Assembly (NCBI GenBank): GCA_963790525.1
Contig: CAWBOV010000003.1
Coordinates: 496,001 to 560,000, forward strand
Origin: CAWBOV01 sp963790525
GTDB lineage: Bacteria > Actinomycetota > Actinomycetes > Mycobacteriales > Jatrophihabitantaceae
Reading direction: 5' to 3'
Length of the DNA stretch: 64,000 bases
In this document: positions 8,563 to 18,000 of the stretch, piece after piece
Layout: each line of letters starts with the position of its first letter
How positions within the stretch are numbered: position 1 is the stretch's first letter
Made by a program: the position numbers and the translations under genes
The notes under the pieces: model-generated
Seen by the model: only the letters and a program-made list of their open reading frames with translations
Told to the model about the DNA's origin: nothing
The model's database searches: none

Positions 8563-10219
8563 ATGCGACACCCGACACCACGAGCTGCCCGATTGACAGC
8601 GGTGTGCGCCGCGCTGCTGACGTGCGCGGCCCTGCTCATCGCCGCCACCCCGGCGACAGCCACCGCACGGAAGCCGAAACCCGTCAGCTCGGTCGCCACC
8701 TACACCGGCCTGACCGCCTCGCAGCGCACGCAACTGCTGGCGATCGCCCGCGACACCTGGAACTTCTACCGGGCCGACGTCGATCCGCACACGGGCCTGC
8801 CGCTGGACAACCTGACCTACGCCGGGGGTGCCGCCGCGCCGACCGACTACGGCCGGTACACCTCCGCCGCGAACATCGGTGTGTACCTGTGGGCCGTCGT
8901 CGCCGCGAGCGACCTGCACCTGGTCAGCCGTCGGTCGGCCGACGCCATGGTCACCAAGACCCTGCGCACCGTCAGCTCGATGGCGAGATACAAGGGTTTC
9001 TTGTATCAGTGGTACGACACGACCACGGCACAGCCGCTGACGAACCCCGGTGCCGCAGCCTGCACGGCCGAGGGCGGAACGTTCGACAACTGCTCGTTCC
9101 TGTCCAACGTCGACAACGGCTGGTATGCCTCCGGCCTGATCGAGGTACGGCAGGCGTTTCCCGAACTCGGCCGCCTGGCGAACTCGCTGATCGCGCCGAT
9201 GGACTTCTCGCTCTTCTACGACGACCGCGCCGAGACGCACTGCAACGTCAACCCGGCGATCGCCGGCAACCAGCCCACCGGGCAGATGTACGGCGGCTAC
9301 TACGCCGGCCTGCCACCGACCGATCCGGCGAACGCCCCGCACTACTACCACAACGGCGCGCTCTACAGCGATCCCCGCATCTCGGCCTACCTCGGCCTCG
9401 GCCTGCACCAGATGCCGGGCAACGTCTGGTGGCGCAGCTGGCGGGAGCTGCCTCCGCAGGCACCCTTCGCCGACTGCACGACCGACCCCGACTTCTCCTG
9501 GCAGGGGCAGTGGCCGATGTCCGGAACGTGGGTGACGCAGAAGGATCCGCAGTCGGGCAAGACGTTCACGGTCTGGGAGGGCCACTACACCTACCCCGGC
9601 AGTGATCTGAAGTTCATCCCGACCTACGGCGGAGGGATGTTCGAAGGCCTGATGGCCAACGACGTCGTGCCCGAGACCTCGTGGGGCCCGCAGAGCTTCG
9701 GCCGGGCCGACTACGCGACCGCGCAGGTGCAGATCACCTACGCGACCGCAGAAGCTGAAGCTGCCGGTCTGGGGGATGTCGCCGTCGAGCACGGCCGACG
9801 ACACCGGCGGCTACAGCGGATACGGCGCGTCGGGTCAGGCCTTCCCGTACTACGGAGTCGGGGCGACGGCCGCCCACCCGAACGACCGGCTGGCCCAGTG
9901 CGACACCTGCGGAACCGAGGACGTGGTCACGCCGCACGCATCGTTCCTCGCGCTCGACGTCGCCCCGCAACAGGCGTTCGCGAACATCCAGAAGCTGCGG
10001 CAGCTCTATCCGGGCGTGTACGGCGTCGGCGGATTCTTCGACGCGGTCAACCCGACCACCGGAGCCGTCGGGCACCGCTACCTGGTCCTCGACCAGTCGA
10101 TGATCATGGCCTCGCTGGACAACGCTCTCGACAACCGCGCGATGCAGCGTCACTTCGCCGCCGACCCGGTGTCGAAGATGGCCCGCGTCTACCTGGGTTC
10201 GGAGGACATGTTCCGCTGA
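8563..10219 (+). CDS. secreted glycoside hydrolase, PF10091 'glycoamylase' family (GH144-like), frameshifted once
   Basis: A secreted enzyme of about 550 residues. It has a signal peptide with a hydrophobic core near residues 12-30, then an alpha/alpha-barrel domain of the COG5368/PF10091 type. Visible motifs are YTSAANIGVYLWAVVAAS, GFLYQWYDTTT, SNVDNGWYASGL, WGMSPSS, VVTPHASFLALD and YLVLDQSMIMASLDNAL. Family members include endo-beta-1,2-glucanases. A one-base insertion near 9745-9752 moves the last 150 residues to another frame, but the protein family continues without loss. A single-base error is likelier than decay. It ends the operon and probably produces oligosaccharides for the adjacent importer. 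Confidence 0.8.
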
Positions 10220-10231
10220 TCCTGCAGCGAC

Positions 10232-10252
10232 GGCCGGACGAGTGATCCGGCC
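10232..10252. terminator. hairpin terminator between convergent genes
   Basis: Seven-base perfect arms GGCCGGA and TCCGGCC flank a 7-base loop just after the stop of the secreted hydrolase. A second hairpin (GTCGCCTG / CAGGCGAC, 10267-10289) overlaps the stop of the opposite-strand ligase gene. No U-tract is visible, as is usual in high-GC actinobacteria. Confidence 0.5.
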
Positions 10253-10274
10253 CCGGTGCTGGGCCCGTCGCCTG

Positions 10275-11351
10275 TCAGCCGCAGGCGACGGCGTCCAGCA
10301 CCGCGGCCATCCCGCCCGCCGCGTAGGCCTGGCGCTGCACCCGGGCGCCGGTGCCGCGGCGCCTGATCCGCTCCAGTCCCTCCTCGACCTGCTGGAGGTC
10401 CCCGGCATCGAGCAGCGCGGGGCGGATGGTGTCGAGCAGCTGCGAGACGACGTCCCAGGCGGGCAGGAGGAGGCTCCGGCCGAGCGGCTGCACCAGCTCG
10501 TCGTCGGTACCGAAGCGGGCGGCGCGCCACGCGGCTGCCCGCTGCACCTCCGAGCGGGGCCACGCGGCCGGCTGCAGGTCCTCGCGCCCGGCCGTCATGA
10601 CGAGCCCACGGATGATCCCTGCCAGGACGGCCGCGTCGTCACCGTCGAGACAGACGTCGGCGACCCGGATCTCGACGGTGGGGTAGCTGGCCGACAGGCG
10701 CGCATCGAAGTAGATCATGCCGTCGTCGAGCGCTGCGCCGGTCGCCACCAGGCCGCCGACGACCGCCCGGTAGGTGGCGAGGTCGCCGAACGGCTCGGCC
10801 TGGCCCGCGCTGGGCCACTGCCCCCAGAGCATGCTGCGGTAGCTGGCGTAACCGGTGTCCTCACCGAGCAGGAACGGCGAATTCGCGCTCAGCGCGGTGA
10901 TCACCGGCAGCCACGGCCGGAGCCGGTCGATGATCGCGACGCCGTTCTCGGGGGACTCAACCGAGACGTGGACGTGCATGCCGCAGGTCAGCTGCCGGCC
11001 GGCCAGTGTGCCGAACAGCGTCCGCATCCGCCGGTAGCGCGGATCCTCGGTCAGCACCGGACGGGCGGGGACGGGGCTGGTCGCCGACGCCAGCAGCCGG
11101 GCGCCCTGCGCGGCGCCGGCCGAGGCCAGCTCCGAGCGCAGCCTGCGCAGCTCCGTGCTCAGGTCGGTCAGCGATCGGGTGGGCGACGAGCCCAGCTCGA
11201 CCTGCTGCTTCTGAAGTTCGTGCTCGAACTGGCCGTCGGGGTCGCGGGCCGACGCGAGGTCGACCACCTCCTGCCCGCGCGCGGACAGCGAGCGCCCGCG
11301 CGATCCGAGTAGGAGGAACTCCTCCTCGACGCCGACGGTGGGGATCTGCAT
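10275..11351 (-). CDS. carboxylate-amine ligase, YbdK/GCS2 family
   Basis: A 358-residue ATP-dependent ligase of the glutamate-cysteine ligase type 2 (YbdK) family. N-terminal GVEEEFLLL provides metal/glutamate ligands, and TCGMHVHV and VEIRVADVC are further family motifs. Members have weak gamma-glutamylcysteine ligase activity, and the in vivo substrate is generally unknown. It is monocistronic or co-transcribed with the downstream-facing neighbour at 11367 (15-base gap). Its own stop sits inside a stable hairpin. Confidence 0.85.
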   Translation of the reverse strand: MQIPTVGVEEEFLLLGSRGRSLSARGQEVVDLASARDPDGQFEHELQKQQVELGSSPTRSLTDLSTELRRLRSELASAGAAQGARLLASATSPVPARPVLTEDPRYRRMRTLFGTLAGRQLTCGMHVHVSVESPENGVAIIDRLRPWLPVITALSANSPFLLGEDTGYASYRSMLWGQWPSAGQAEPFGDLATYRAVVGGLVATGAALDDGMIYFDARLSASYPTVEIRVADVCLDGDDAAVLAGIIRGLVMTAGREDLQPAAWPRSEVQRAAAWRAARFGTDDELVQPLGRSLLLPAWDVVSQLLDTIRPALLDAGDLQQVEEGLERIRRRGTGARVQRQAYAAGGMAAVLDAVACG

Positions 11352-11366
11352 CCCGACAGTCTGGCC

Positions 11367-12818
11367 TCAGCTCAGTGCCTGCACCACCGGGCGGAGCCGT
11401 GCCAGGTCCTCGGCGCCGGACAGGTCGGGCAGGGCCACGAAGACGGTGCTCACCCCGCGGGCGGCCAGCTCGCGGTACCGCGTGATGTGGGCGGCGGCCT
11501 CGCCGGCATGGTGGCGCGCAGCGTACGTCGCCGCGGGCACCCGGCCACGCAGCTGCTCGACGAGGGCTGCCGTGTGCTCACGGTCCCGCCCGATGACCGG
11601 CAGGTCGAGGACGGTGACGTCCTTACCAGCCATGGCATCGAGCGCCGTGGTCACGCTCGTGCGGTCGGACATCACATTGCAGGCATCACCGAGCCGCGCC
11701 GCGACTGCGAGCATCCGCGGACCCCTGGCCCCCACGATGATCGGAATCGTGCCGACGGGGCGGGGGTAGCAGGTCGTCTCCGGCAGCGACACCCCGTCCG
11801 CTTCGAAGGACCTGGTTCCCGGCGCCCACAGTGCGCGCAGGGTGGTCACGGCCGCTGCCACCGCGTCGACGCGCTGGGCGGCGGGCGGAAACGGCAGCCC
11901 GTAGGCCTCGTGCTCGCGCTGCCACCACCCGGCGCCGACCCCGCAGAATGCCCGTCCGCCGCTGAGCGCGTCGAGCGTGGCGGCCGTCTTGGCCAGGCGC
12001 CCGGCCGAGTGCAGGCTCACCGGGCTGACCAGCGTGCCCAGGTGGAGGTCCGTCGGCAGCGCCGCGAGCAGCCCGAGCGTCACCCACGGCTCCGGGATCG
12101 GCTCCCACGCCCGCCCCACCTGCGGGATCTGGATCAGGTGGTCCATCAGCGCCAGGCCGTGGCAGCCGATCTCCGCGGCGGCCGAGGCGACGTCGCGCAG
12201 CCACCCGGCCGGATCCTCGCCCCACGGGAACCGCGAGACCTGCAGCACGACGCGCAGTTCGCCCGGCTCCGCCCGCACCACCGGCTCCGCCCGCGAGACC
12301 GGCTCCGCCCGCGAGACCGGTGAACTCGGGGCGGCTGTCAGCGCCTCCGGCCCGACCCGCACGACGAGATCCCACCCCTCGGCGTCGAGCTCGGTCGCGG
12401 CAGCGGCGATCCGGCGCAGCTGGCCGGCGAGCACCGCTGCCGGGACGGCCCTGGTGCGGGCGCCGTTGCGCGCGCGGCACACCGCGGCCGGAGTGTCGAG
12501 CAGCACGGCCACGGCGGGCAGCCCACGCCGGCCGGCCAGGTCCCGCCAGGCACGGCGCCGGATCGGGTCCAGGCCGAGAGTGTCGACCACCGTCGTCAGG
12601 CCGCGCCCGATCCGGGCCGCGAGGATCGTCTCGAGCAGGGCGAACGCGTCCGCGCTGGCGTCGAGGTCGTGCGGCCCGCTGCCCACGACGGCGCGCAGCG
12701 CGTCGGAGGAGACGATCTCGACCTCGCGGTAACGCTGCGCCGCCCAGGTCGACTTGCCTGCTCCGGACGCCCCGACCAGCACGATGAGCGCCGGATCGGG
12801 CACGGGCGGCGGCGTCAC
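11367..12818 (-). CDS. fusion: P-loop kinase-like domain + LLM-class F420-dependent oxidoreductase
   Basis: A 483-residue two-domain protein. Residues about 10-165 form a small P-loop kinase (Walker A GASGAGKST; a DxL motif near VVDTLGLD) resembling polynucleotide-kinase/zeta-toxin-like AAA proteins. A short repetitive linker with PVSRAEP units (about 168-187) follows. Residues about 190-483 are a luciferase-like TIM barrel closest to the Rv1855c-type F420-dependent oxidoreductases (LMDHLIQI, LSGGRAFCGVGAGWW, EHEAYGLPFPP). The reaction and substrate are unknown. The frame is clean throughout, so the fusion is not an obvious frameshift artefact. GTG/ATG choice at the N-terminus is unambiguous because Walker A starts near residue 17. 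Confidence 0.85.
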   Translation of the reverse strand: MTPPPVPDPALIVLVGASGAGKSTWAAQRYREVEIVSSDALRAVVGSGPHDLDASADAFALLETILAARIGRGLTTVVDTLGLDPIRRRAWRDLAGRRGLPAVAVLLDTPAAVCRARNGARTRAVPAAVLAGQLRRIAAAATELDAEGWDLVVRVGPEALTAAPSSPVSRAEPVSRAEPVVRAEPGELRVVLQVSRFPWGEDPAGWLRDVASAAAEIGCHGLALMDHLIQIPQVGRAWEPIPEPWVTLGLLAALPTDLHLGTLVSPVSLHSAGRLAKTAATLDALSGGRAFCGVGAGWWQREHEAYGLPFPPAAQRVDAVAAAVTTLRALWAPGTRSFEADGVSLPETTCYPRPVGTIPIIVGARGPRMLAVAARLGDACNVMSDRTSVTTALDAMAGKDVTVLDLPVIGRDREHTAALVEQLRGRVPAATYAARHHAGEAAAHITRYRELAARGVSTVFVALPDLSGAEDLARLRPVVQALS

Positions 12819-12830
12819 CGCGTCAGTGTC

Positions 12831-14039
12831 TCAGGCGGCGACGGGGTTCGGGGCGAGGAACAGGTTCCCCCGAGCGCTCCCGCGGGCGGTGCGCGAGGCC
12901 ACGGTGATCCAGGCGCCGGTGAGGAACACGAAGCCCGCGACGGCGCCGTACCGGAACAGGTCCGCCCCGGTGTGCAGCGCCAGCCCGCTCATGCCGGTGA
13001 CCACGGTCCCGACCGGGAAGGTGAACGACCACCAGGTGAGGGAGAACGGCAGTCCGGTCCGTGCGGTCCGCACGGTCACGGCCGCGGCGATCCCGGCCCA
13101 CAGCAGGGCGAAACCCCAGACGGGGACCCCGTAGACCACCCCGAAGGCCTCGAGCGCCGTGGCGTAGGGCGCGGGGATCGCGGTGTGCGCGACGCCGCCG
13201 AGCAGGTTGGCCGCCGCGATCGACTGGCCGAGCGGTCCGAGGACGATCCACAGGGTGGGGACCGTGCGGGCCTCGCCGATGCCGTGCAGCACCAGCCGCA
13301 GCCACAGGATGCTCATCACGGCCGCAGAGGCGACGAGGCTGAGGCCGAACATCGCGTAGCAGGCCAGGAGCAGGGAGAGCCGAGCCTGCCCCGCTGCCGC
13401 GTGGGGTACGAGCAGGGCCCCGGTGGAGGCCGACACCATGGGCGGGACGACGGGCATCAGCCAGCCGCCGAACGCCGAGCTCAGCCCGAGCTCGAAGCGG
13501 GTGATCATGAGGTAGGGGACGGCGGCGGCGACCGCCAGTCCGGTCGCCGTGCCCAGCGACCAGAGCACCCAGTCGACGTCGACGGCCAGGCGCTCGCCCA
13601 GGACGTCCTTGCCCAGCAGGATCGTGCCCGCGCCCACGGTGAGCAGGGCCATCGGGGGCGCGCCGTAGAACGGGGCCATCGCGGGGTTCCGCAGATGCCC
13701 GCGGGCGGTCGCGGGATGGCGCCGCCAGTGCTCGGCGGTCGCGGCGCAGACCGCGAGGAGCAGGACGGCGGCCAGCCCCCACACGATCGTCGCCAGGACG
13801 CGCTGACCGGGGACCTGCTCGGGCAGCGACGCGGCGGCCACCGCCACGATCCCGGTGCCCATGACCGACGCGAACCAGTTCGGCGTCAGGTGGGAGAAGA
13901 CGTCCGCGGGGTGCTCGAGATCGCGCAACAGGCCCACCGACGCCAGCCGGTGCCGACGTGTCACGGGCGGGATCGATCTCGGTCGGAGTGCTGCGTCGAT
14001 GATGGCCACACCGATCACACTGGTCCGGGGGGAGTTCAT
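12831..14039 (-). CDS. TDT-family transporter (TehA/SLAC1-like)
   Basis: A 402-residue membrane protein with about ten predicted helices. It begins with the family motif HLTPNWFASVMGTGIVAV. The tellurite-resistance/dicarboxylate transporter family includes malate carriers, sulfite exporters (Ssu1) and SLAC1-type anion channels. The substrate cannot be assigned. The first ATG is at 14039, but the conserved region starts about 40 residues later, so a downstream GTG near 13965 is possible. It is divergent from a LysR regulator with a palindrome in the shared intergenic region, which suggests control by that regulator. Confidence 0.85.
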   Translation of the reverse strand: MNSPRTSVIGVAIIDAALRPRSIPPVTRRHRLASVGLLRDLEHPADVFSHLTPNWFASVMGTGIVAVAAASLPEQVPGQRVLATIVWGLAAVLLLAVCAATAEHWRRHPATARGHLRNPAMAPFYGAPPMALLTVGAGTILLGKDVLGERLAVDVDWVLWSLGTATGLAVAAAVPYLMITRFELGLSSAFGGWLMPVVPPMVSASTGALLVPHAAAGQARLSLLLACYAMFGLSLVASAAVMSILWLRLVLHGIGEARTVPTLWIVLGPLGQSIAAANLLGGVAHTAIPAPYATALEAFGVVYGVPVWGFALLWAGIAAAVTVRTARTGLPFSLTWWSFTFPVGTVVTGMSGLALHTGADLFRYGAVAGFVFLTGAWITVASRTARGSARGNLFLAPNPVAA

Positions 14040-14052
14040 CCGGTAGGCGGGC

Positions 14053-14068
14053 TATCCTTGTCAGGATA
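14053..14068. promoter_or_regulatory. inverted repeat in the TDT/LysR divergent intergenic region
   Basis: TATCCT-TGTC-AGGATA: perfect 6-base arms with a 4-base spacer lie between the two divergent start codons. LysR proteins usually bind imperfect dyads in exactly this position to control themselves and the divergent gene. This is a candidate recognition site by position and symmetry only. Confidence 0.45.
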
Positions 14069-14107
14069 CAACGTGAGTTGGTAACTGAGCCGTTACGGAG
14101 GCACGCC

Positions 14108-15049
14108 ATGCTGAGCCCCCACCTCCCGGATCTGGCCGCGTTCGAGGTCCTTCTCGCGGTCGCACGCACCGGCAGTCTCAACGCGGCCGCGGCCCAGGTC
14201 GGCGTCAGCCAGCAGGCGGTGTCGGCCCGTATCAGCTCCATCGAGTCCCAGACCGGTGTCGTCCTGGTGACCCGCACGGCCCGCGGCTCCTCGCTCACAC
14301 CCGCCGGCGTCGTGGTCGCGGAATGGGCGGCGCGGCTGCTCGACGTCGCCGCCGAGGTCGATGCCGGACTCGCCTCGCTGCGCCACGACCGGCGCCGACG
14401 GCTGCGGGTGAGCGCCAGCCTGACCGTCGCCGAACAGCTGCTTCCCGGCTGGCTCGTGGCCCTCAACGCCGACGCCGCCCTCCACGGCCAGCAGTCGACG
14501 GAGATCACACTGACGGCGACCAACAGCGAGACGGTCGTCGCCCAGGTGCGCGCGGGCAAGGCCGACATCGGATTCGTCGAGGGGCCGCTGGCACCGCGTG
14601 GCATGCGCAGCCGCAGCGTCGGGCGGGACCGCCTGCTGATCGTCGTGCGCCCCGATCACGCGTGGGCCCGGCGGCAGAGGCCGTTGCGGGCCCTGGACCT
14701 GGCCCGGAGCGCCCTCGTCACCCGTGAGGAGGGCTCCGGCACCCGCAGTGCGCTGGACTCCGCCCTGCGTGCGGTGCTCGGGCAGGACGTGGAGATCGCG
14801 GCGCCGGCCCTCGCGCTGTCGACCACGTCAGCCGTACGGGCCGCGGTGATCGCCGGCGCCGGCCCGGCCGTGCTGAGCGAGCTCGCCGTCGCCGACGACG
14901 TCAGTGCCGGCCGGCTCAAGGTCGTCGCCACCGAGGGCCTGTCGCTGGAGCGCACCCTGCGGGCGGTCTGGATCGGCGGCGCGACACCGCCGGCCGGAGC
15001 TGCCCGTGACCTGGTCGCGCTCGCGGTCAGCCGGTCGGCGAGCCGATGA
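14108..15049 (+). CDS. LysR-family transcriptional regulator
   Basis: A 313-residue LysR regulator. The N-terminal winged helix-turn-helix contains LAAFEVLLAVARTGSLNAAA and VSQQAVSARISSIE (about residues 7-45). An effector-binding substrate domain follows from about residue 95. The ATG at 14108 follows TTACGGAG and is preferred over an upstream GTG at 14078. It is divergent from the TDT transporter gene and probably its regulator. Its last 23 bases overlap the convergent ABC exporter gene. Confidence 0.9.
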   Translation: MLSPHLPDLAAFEVLLAVARTGSLNAAAAQVGVSQQAVSARISSIESQTGVVLVTRTARGSSLTPAGVVVAEWAARLLDVAAEVDAGLASLRHDRRRRLRVSASLTVAEQLLPGWLVALNADAALHGQQSTEITLTATNSETVVAQVRAGKADIGFVEGPLAPRGMRSRSVGRDRLLIVVRPDHAWARRQRPLRALDLARSALVTREEGSGTRSALDSALRAVLGQDVEIAAPALALSTTSAVRAAVIAGAGPAVLSELAVADDVSAGRLKVVATEGLSLERTLRAVWIGGATPPAGAARDLVALAVSRSASR

Positions 15050-18000
15050 GCTCGAAGGCGCGCCAGATCGCGGCGTAGCGACCGTCGGCCTGGAGCAGTT
15101 CCTCGTGCGAGCCCACCTCGGCGACGGCGCCCCGGTCGAGCACGACGATGCGATCGGCCGTCCGCGCGGTCTGCAGCCGGTGCGCGATGATGATCGTGGT
15201 ACGGCCCTGCGCCACCTGGTGCATCGCCGCGCTGACCTTGGCCTCGGTGGCGAGGTCGAGGTTCGAGGTCGCCTCGTCCAGCAGGAGCAGCACGGGGTCG
15301 ACCAGTTCGGCCCGCGCGAGGGCGATCAGCTGCCGCTGGCCCGAGGACAGTGACTTGCCGCGCTCGGCCAGCTGCTCCAGGTATCCGTGGGCGAGGGTGG
15401 CGATGAAGTCGTGCGCCCCGACGGCGCGCGCCGCGGCCTCGACCTCGGCGTCCGTGGCGTCCGGCCGGCCGTAGGCGATGTTGTCGCGGACGGTGCCGGT
15501 GAACAGGAACGCCTCCTGCGGCACGTAGCCGAGCTGGTGCCGGAAGGCCGCGAGGTCGAGCGATCGCAGGTCGTGCCCGTCGATGCGGACCGAGCCCTCG
15601 TCGGGGTCGTAGAAGCGCGCCAGCAACTTGAGCACGGTGGACTTGCCGGCACCGGTCTCGCCCACCAGGGCGACGGTCTCTCCCGCCGCGATCTCCAGGT
15701 CGACGCCGCGCAGGGCCTCGGGCGGTGCCACACGCAGGCTGTCCGGCGAGTGCAGCTGGCGGGGATCAGCAGGCCCGCGCCGCCGCGCCGCGTTCTCCCG
15801 CGGGCGCTCCGGCGTGCCGGGGTAGGAGAACCGCACCCCGCGCACCGTGACAGCCCCTCGGAGCCGGCCGACCGCGACCGGCGCCGCCGGTTCCGGCGTC
15901 AGCGTGTCCAGCTGCATCAGCTCCGAGATCCTGGCGACCGAGACGCGCGTCTGCTGCCAGGAGTCGAAGACCTGCGACAGCTGCTGGATGGGGGAGAAGA
16001 ACATGTCGACGTAGAGGATGAAGGCGATCAGCGCGCCGGACGTCAGGTGCCCGGACGTCACCAGTCCTGCCCCGATCCCGAGCACGATCGCGTCGGCGCC
16101 CGCGGACAGGAACTGCACGAACGGGAAGTACGTCGCCACCAGCCGCTGAGCGCCGACGCGTGAGTCCAGGTAGGACCTCCCGAGACGGTGGAATCGGCTC
16201 CGCGTCTCGCGCTCGTGCACGAACGCCTGCGACTCGCGCACGCCGGACAGGCTCTCCTGGAAATCGGCGTTGACGACGGCGATGCGCTCGCGCGAGAGGT
16301 CGTAGAGGCGCGCGGCCCTGCGGCGGAAGATCACCGTAGCCACCGCCAGCGGCAGCACGACCGTCAATGTGTACAGCCCGAGCTCGGCGTCGAAACTCAC
16401 CAGCGCGACGCCGACGCCGAGGAAGGTGACCAGAGAGACCAGCGCCGACAGCAGGCCGTTCTCGATCAGCGACTCGAACTGGTCGACGTCGGTGGTCATC
16501 CGGGTCATGATCCGGCCGGCCATCTCGCTCTCGTAGTAGTCCAGCGACAGCCGTTGCAGCTGGGCCCAGATCCGGATCCGCAGCGACAGCATCACCCGCT
16601 GGGCCACCCGCCCGGTCACGAACGTCTCGCCGACCTCGTCGAGCAGATCGGCCAGCGTGACGACGAGGTAGACGGCCGACGCGGCGAAGAGCACCCGCGC
16701 CGAGCCGGTGGCCACCCCGTCGTCGATGCCGGTCTTCACCAGCACGGGTCCGGCCAGCCCGGCGAGGGCGTCGAGGACGACCAGGACCAGGCCGAGCAGC
16801 AGTGGCCCGCGGAATTCACGCAGGACCCTGCCGAGGGTGAATCCCTTGTCCGGCCGGGACTCCCGGTCCAGGTCGACGTGTGCGCGGTCGCGGATGGGGC
16901 GCAGGCGGGCCACCCGTGCGAGCAGTTCGGGAGTCGGGGCCAGGTTCAGGCGCCAGCCGCCGCCACCACCGCCGAGGCCGGCGCCGATGCTCGGGGCGCC
17001 GATCGTGCGCGAGCTGTACGCGCGGGGGGTGCCGCCGGGTCCGCCCGACCACGCCGCCGCGGTCGTGCCCTGCACGCCCGGCCCGTCACCGGCACCGATC
17101 TTCGCCAGGCCGTCGATGCGGTCGCCGACCCGGCCGGCCGCGCTCTCGTCCAGACCCGTGAGCAGCGTGCGGTAAGCGGCGCTGCGTGCCACGAGCTCTT
17201 CGTGCGTGCCCTGATCCTGGATCGCCCCGTCCTGCAGGACGACGATGCGGTCGGCGAGGTGCAGCGTCGACCTGCGGTGCGCGACCAGCAGCACGGTCCT
17301 GCCGTCCATCACCTCGCGCAGCGCGTCGTGGATCGCTTCCTCGGTGCGGGCGTCGACCGCGCTGGTCGCGTCGTCCAGGATCAGGATGCGGGGATCGCAG
17401 AGGATGGCCCGCGCGAGGGCGATGCGCTGGCGCTGCCCGCCCGACAGCGTCAGCCCGCGTTCCCCGACGACGGTGTCGTAGCCGCGCGGCAGGCGTTCGA
17501 TGAACTCGTGGGCCTGGGCCGCGCGGGCCGCCGCCTCGATCGCCGAAGCGTCCGCGTCCGGCCTGCCGTAGGCGATGTTGTCCCGGACGGACTCGGAGAA
17601 CAGGAAGCTGTCCTCGAAGACCACGCCGATCTCGCGGCGCAACGACGCGAGTCCGAGTTCGCGGACGTCGCAGCCGTCGACCGTGACGGCGCCGGCGAGC
17701 GGGTCGTAGAAGCGGGGCACGAGCATGGTGAGCGTGGTCTTGCCGCTGCCGCTCGGGCCCACGAGGGCCACCCGTTCCCCCGGCGCGATGCGCAGGTCGA
17801 TGCCCCGCAGCACGGGAGCGCCGTCGCCGTAGCCGAAGTCGACGCCGGTGAAGGTGATCGCCCCCGGTCCCGGCGGGAGATCGATCGCGTCGGCGGCATC
17901 GGCGATCGCCGGCGCCAGGTCGAGCAGCTGGAAGATGCGTTCGACGCCCGCCCTGGCCTGCTGGCCGATGGTCAGCACTCCGGCGAGCTGGCGGGCCGGC

